The position numbers were made by a program, and so were the translations under genes. Under the pieces are notes generated by a model, which did not search any database, had not been told where the DNA came from, and saw only the letters and a list, made by a program, of their open reading frames with translations. Of a stretch of DNA of 64,000 bases, positions 62,281 to 64,000 are shown piece after piece; position 1 is the first letter of the stretch; every line of letters begins with the position of its first letter. Source of the DNA: Mesostigma viride (taxonomy: Eukaryota; Streptophyta; Mesostigmatophyceae; Mesostigmatales; Mesostigmataceae); contig RPFO01000648.1 in assembly GCA_009746045.1 (NCBI GenBank), positions 526,734-590,733 of the forward strand, written 5' to 3'.

Positions 62281-63038
62281 TCGGTTTTCTCTGAATATAG
62301 TTTAATTAACGCATGTGGGAAAGATAAGGCCGCCATGCCTTGGCCTGGATGTGGAAGGCTGCCTGCGACATGGGCTGACTAATTCGATCTGTACAAAGGG
62401 TTTCCTGCTCGCCCAAATTTTCCTTGGATGACCCGGTTGTTTATAAGGGTCGGTGGCTGTTAATTAGCGGTCCGAGAGAATTAATTGTAGGTTTTATACG
62501 ACTTCACTTGCAAAGATTCGTGTTTGGTTGCACCAGCTGAGGTTAGGTGGGGACCTGTAGGGTCGGCTCAGTGGTTGCTTACCGAATCTTTGGCTGATTT
62601 GGGTTATTTAGTGAGTCGTGATTAATTATTGTATAGTGGATTCGGACCGGCCCAAGGGGTCGATGGGCGAGTTTTATGTTTGTCAGTCTTGGGAACCTTG
62701 TACAACTACCTGTACGGTTAACGCACTAGTCTGGGGGTGCGTGGCCACGCTGTTTGTAGTGGCGTTTTCAGCACTGTTCAGGCCGGTGTGTGACGCATGC
62801 CGGTGTTAATTAATTTAGGATGATGTCAGCTTGTGTGTCGGCGGGCCATGCCTAAAGCAAGCTAGGCAGGCAATGATCCGCAATTGTTTCTTTCCCCTCC
62901 CTCCCACCCTGGAGGCTTCTTGCTTCCGCGTGCGGATTGAGAAACCTTAAGGCCACTGTTAACTGCTGCATTTGTGGCAGGGCTCCACTTATTGTATTCA
63001 ATCAAATGCTGGTCTTCTTGGGAGCTGAGTGATCTTAA
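62281..63038 (-). repeat. Repeat unit U2 (tandem copy of U1, internally deleted)
   Basis: Matches U1 across 62281-62897 and 62925-63038, lacking about 840 bp present at 61316-62154. It encodes MAALSFPHALIKLYSEKTD and then stops at the junction with U1 (TTAAGATC). It retains the E3 empty site. Confidence 0.65.
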
Positions 63039-63435
63039 TATTGTTCACGAAGGGAGGAGTAGGCAAAATGATCATAATTTCTGTCATCTAGAGGCATGGT
63101 GCTGAAATCACTATTATTAACTTCTAACTCAGCCACACGGGTAGGGACCTGGGCAGCCTCGTAGGCCGTGTCAGGGTAAAAGAGGGGTCATCACTAAATC
63201 TGCCACGTTGTTTAAAGGTAGGTGAGGTAAGAGAGGGACGACGGCGACCACCAGTAGTAGGAGAAGGAGGTGAGGTACGCAAGTTACCTTGAGGAGTGAG
63301 ATGGTGCACCGTTTCCAAGGAGTCCCGTCTGTTACCACGAGTATTGTTGTTATTATTGTTATTATTAGTAGTAGTATTAGTATTATTAGTATTATTGGTA
63401 GGTATAGGTGACATATCTCCACCCACTGGATCCAT
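63039..63435 (-). pseudogene. Asn-rich retroelement-type ORF
   Basis: The ATG at 63435 starts MDPVGGDMSPIP, followed by an Asn/Thr run (AAT repeats), then GGRRRPSLTSPTF. One shift near 63185 leads into a frame reading AAQVPTRVAELEVNNSDFS and ending SLREQY at the stop that coincides with the start of U2. It is probably part of a gag-like protein. No domain recognised. Confidence 0.45.
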
Positions 63436-63494
63436 GTTTAATTAATTAAAAAGAAAAAGCAATGAAAGTTGCCTTATGAAAAGGATCTAGGAAC

Positions 63495-63989
63495 CTAAAT
63501 TGAAGCCAGGAAGGCAAAAGGAAAAACCTTGAATGTCCTAAGCAAAGAAAACAAATAGAATCGATCCTTTTTAACCACAGTAATGGATAGGGAACCAAAC
63601 TCTAAGGTGAGAGGGGTATCTGCACTAGAAGAGGATGCAACACGTCGAGGGGGAGAAGAAGGAGGGGTAGCAAAAACTAGGGATTCCACGGGAGGACGAC
63701 CATGAGGCATAGAGCGTACATGTAGGCCTAAATCTGATTCGCTATGGTCTATGAGGAACTGCTGAGCTTCTTCAAGGGTCACAAATTTCTTATACCTAAC
63801 TACGTTATATACTCGGTTCTGAACTATCTTCCTAGCATCGGACCAAGAAAGAAAAATGGCAGACCATTGAGGCGTAATCACTACGTAATATTTAGCTAGG
63901 CTATTATCGCTAGAAGAATGGGAAGGAGCAGTAAAAGAACGCCGCTGGCTCATGGTATGTAACGCACCTGGTTGGTCTTGAGAAGTCAC
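63495..63989 (-). CDS. Protein with viroplasmin / RNase H1 N-terminal-like domain
   Basis: Open reading frame of 164 codons reaching almost to the window edge, so the true start may lie outside. Residues 33-82 (KYYVVITPQWSAIFLSW, ARKIV, YKKFVTLEEAQQFL) fit the fold shared by caulimovirus viroplasmin and the hybrid-binding domain of RNase H1: a YYVV strand, I-L-SW, a basic loop, then the F-TLEEAQ-FL helix. The rest is Ser/Pro-rich. The domain binds RNA/DNA hybrids in RNase H1. Its position beside gag-like ORFs and LTR-like units suggests a retroelement protein. Catalytic RNase H residues are not in this ORF. Confidence 0.55.
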   Translation of the reverse strand: MTSQDQPGALHTMSQRRSFTAPSHSSSDNSLAKYYVVITPQWSAIFLSWSDARKIVQNRVYNVVRYKKFVTLEEAQQFLIDHSESDLGLHVRSMPHGRPPVESLVFATPPSSPPRRVASSSSADTPLTLEFGSLSITVVKKDRFYLFSLLRTFKVFPFAFLASI

Positions 63990-64000
63990 GATAGGAGAAC

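Overview
The window is eukaryotic and consists almost entirely of mobile elements nested inside one another. I see no confident host gene, no rRNA or tRNA gene and no bacterial-type operon. Tyrosine-recombinase (YR) retrotransposons, Ty3/gypsy and Ty1/copia-like LTR elements, TTAA-targeting DNA elements and long hexanucleotide arrays together suggest a repeat-rich protist or alga. YR elements of this general kind are known from green algae (for example kangaroo of Volvox), but the species cannot be named from this sequence.

Layout. 1-620: tandem LTR-like units. 621-29021: a nest. A non-autonomous YR element (N2) contains a complete reverse-oriented copy (N1, 780-4076) and a copia-like element (5075-28506, target duplication GTACA). 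The copia 5' LTR is split by element X (5653-19922). X in turn holds the YR retrotransposons A (5752-12154, +) and B (12459-18495, -). A third, C (20833-27034, -), sits in codon 19 of the copia gag. 29022-34118: three hexanucleotide arrays and non-autonomous YR element N3. 34119-36437: broken ORFs of unknown origin. 36438-39837: a solo repeat (N4), a tandem repeat of about 170 bp, and a gypsy integrase fragment (G1). 39893-49319: two abutting TTAA elements (E4, E1) carrying N5, N6 and N7 and a solo LTR. 49999-51328: a YR-pol fragment (D). 51329-58488: a gypsy element (G2) split by a TTAA element (E2) and a solo LTR. 58433-63038: a tandem duplication around the G2 gag start, split by a TTAA element (E3). 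63039-64000: retroelement ORFs, one with a viroplasmin/RNase H1 N-terminal-like domain.

How they work together. A, B and C encode gag, then in the -1 frame a pol with reverse transcriptase, RNase H, a perfect 2A ribosome-skipping motif and a YR. Element A has split direct repeats, A1-ORFs-B1-A2-B2. The abundant N elements have the same A1-internal-B1-A2-B2 plan and related termini but no ORFs, so they look like parasites of the autonomous elements. Autonomous and non-autonomous copies share a 38-nt covarying hairpin in the 3' region just before B1, a good candidate for the recognition signal used in trans. N and B/C elements also carry a G-quadruplex-type tract exactly between A2 and B2. Empty-site comparisons inside the window (N2 for N1, the 3' LTR for X, the second tandem unit for E3) define many insertion boundaries to within a few bases.
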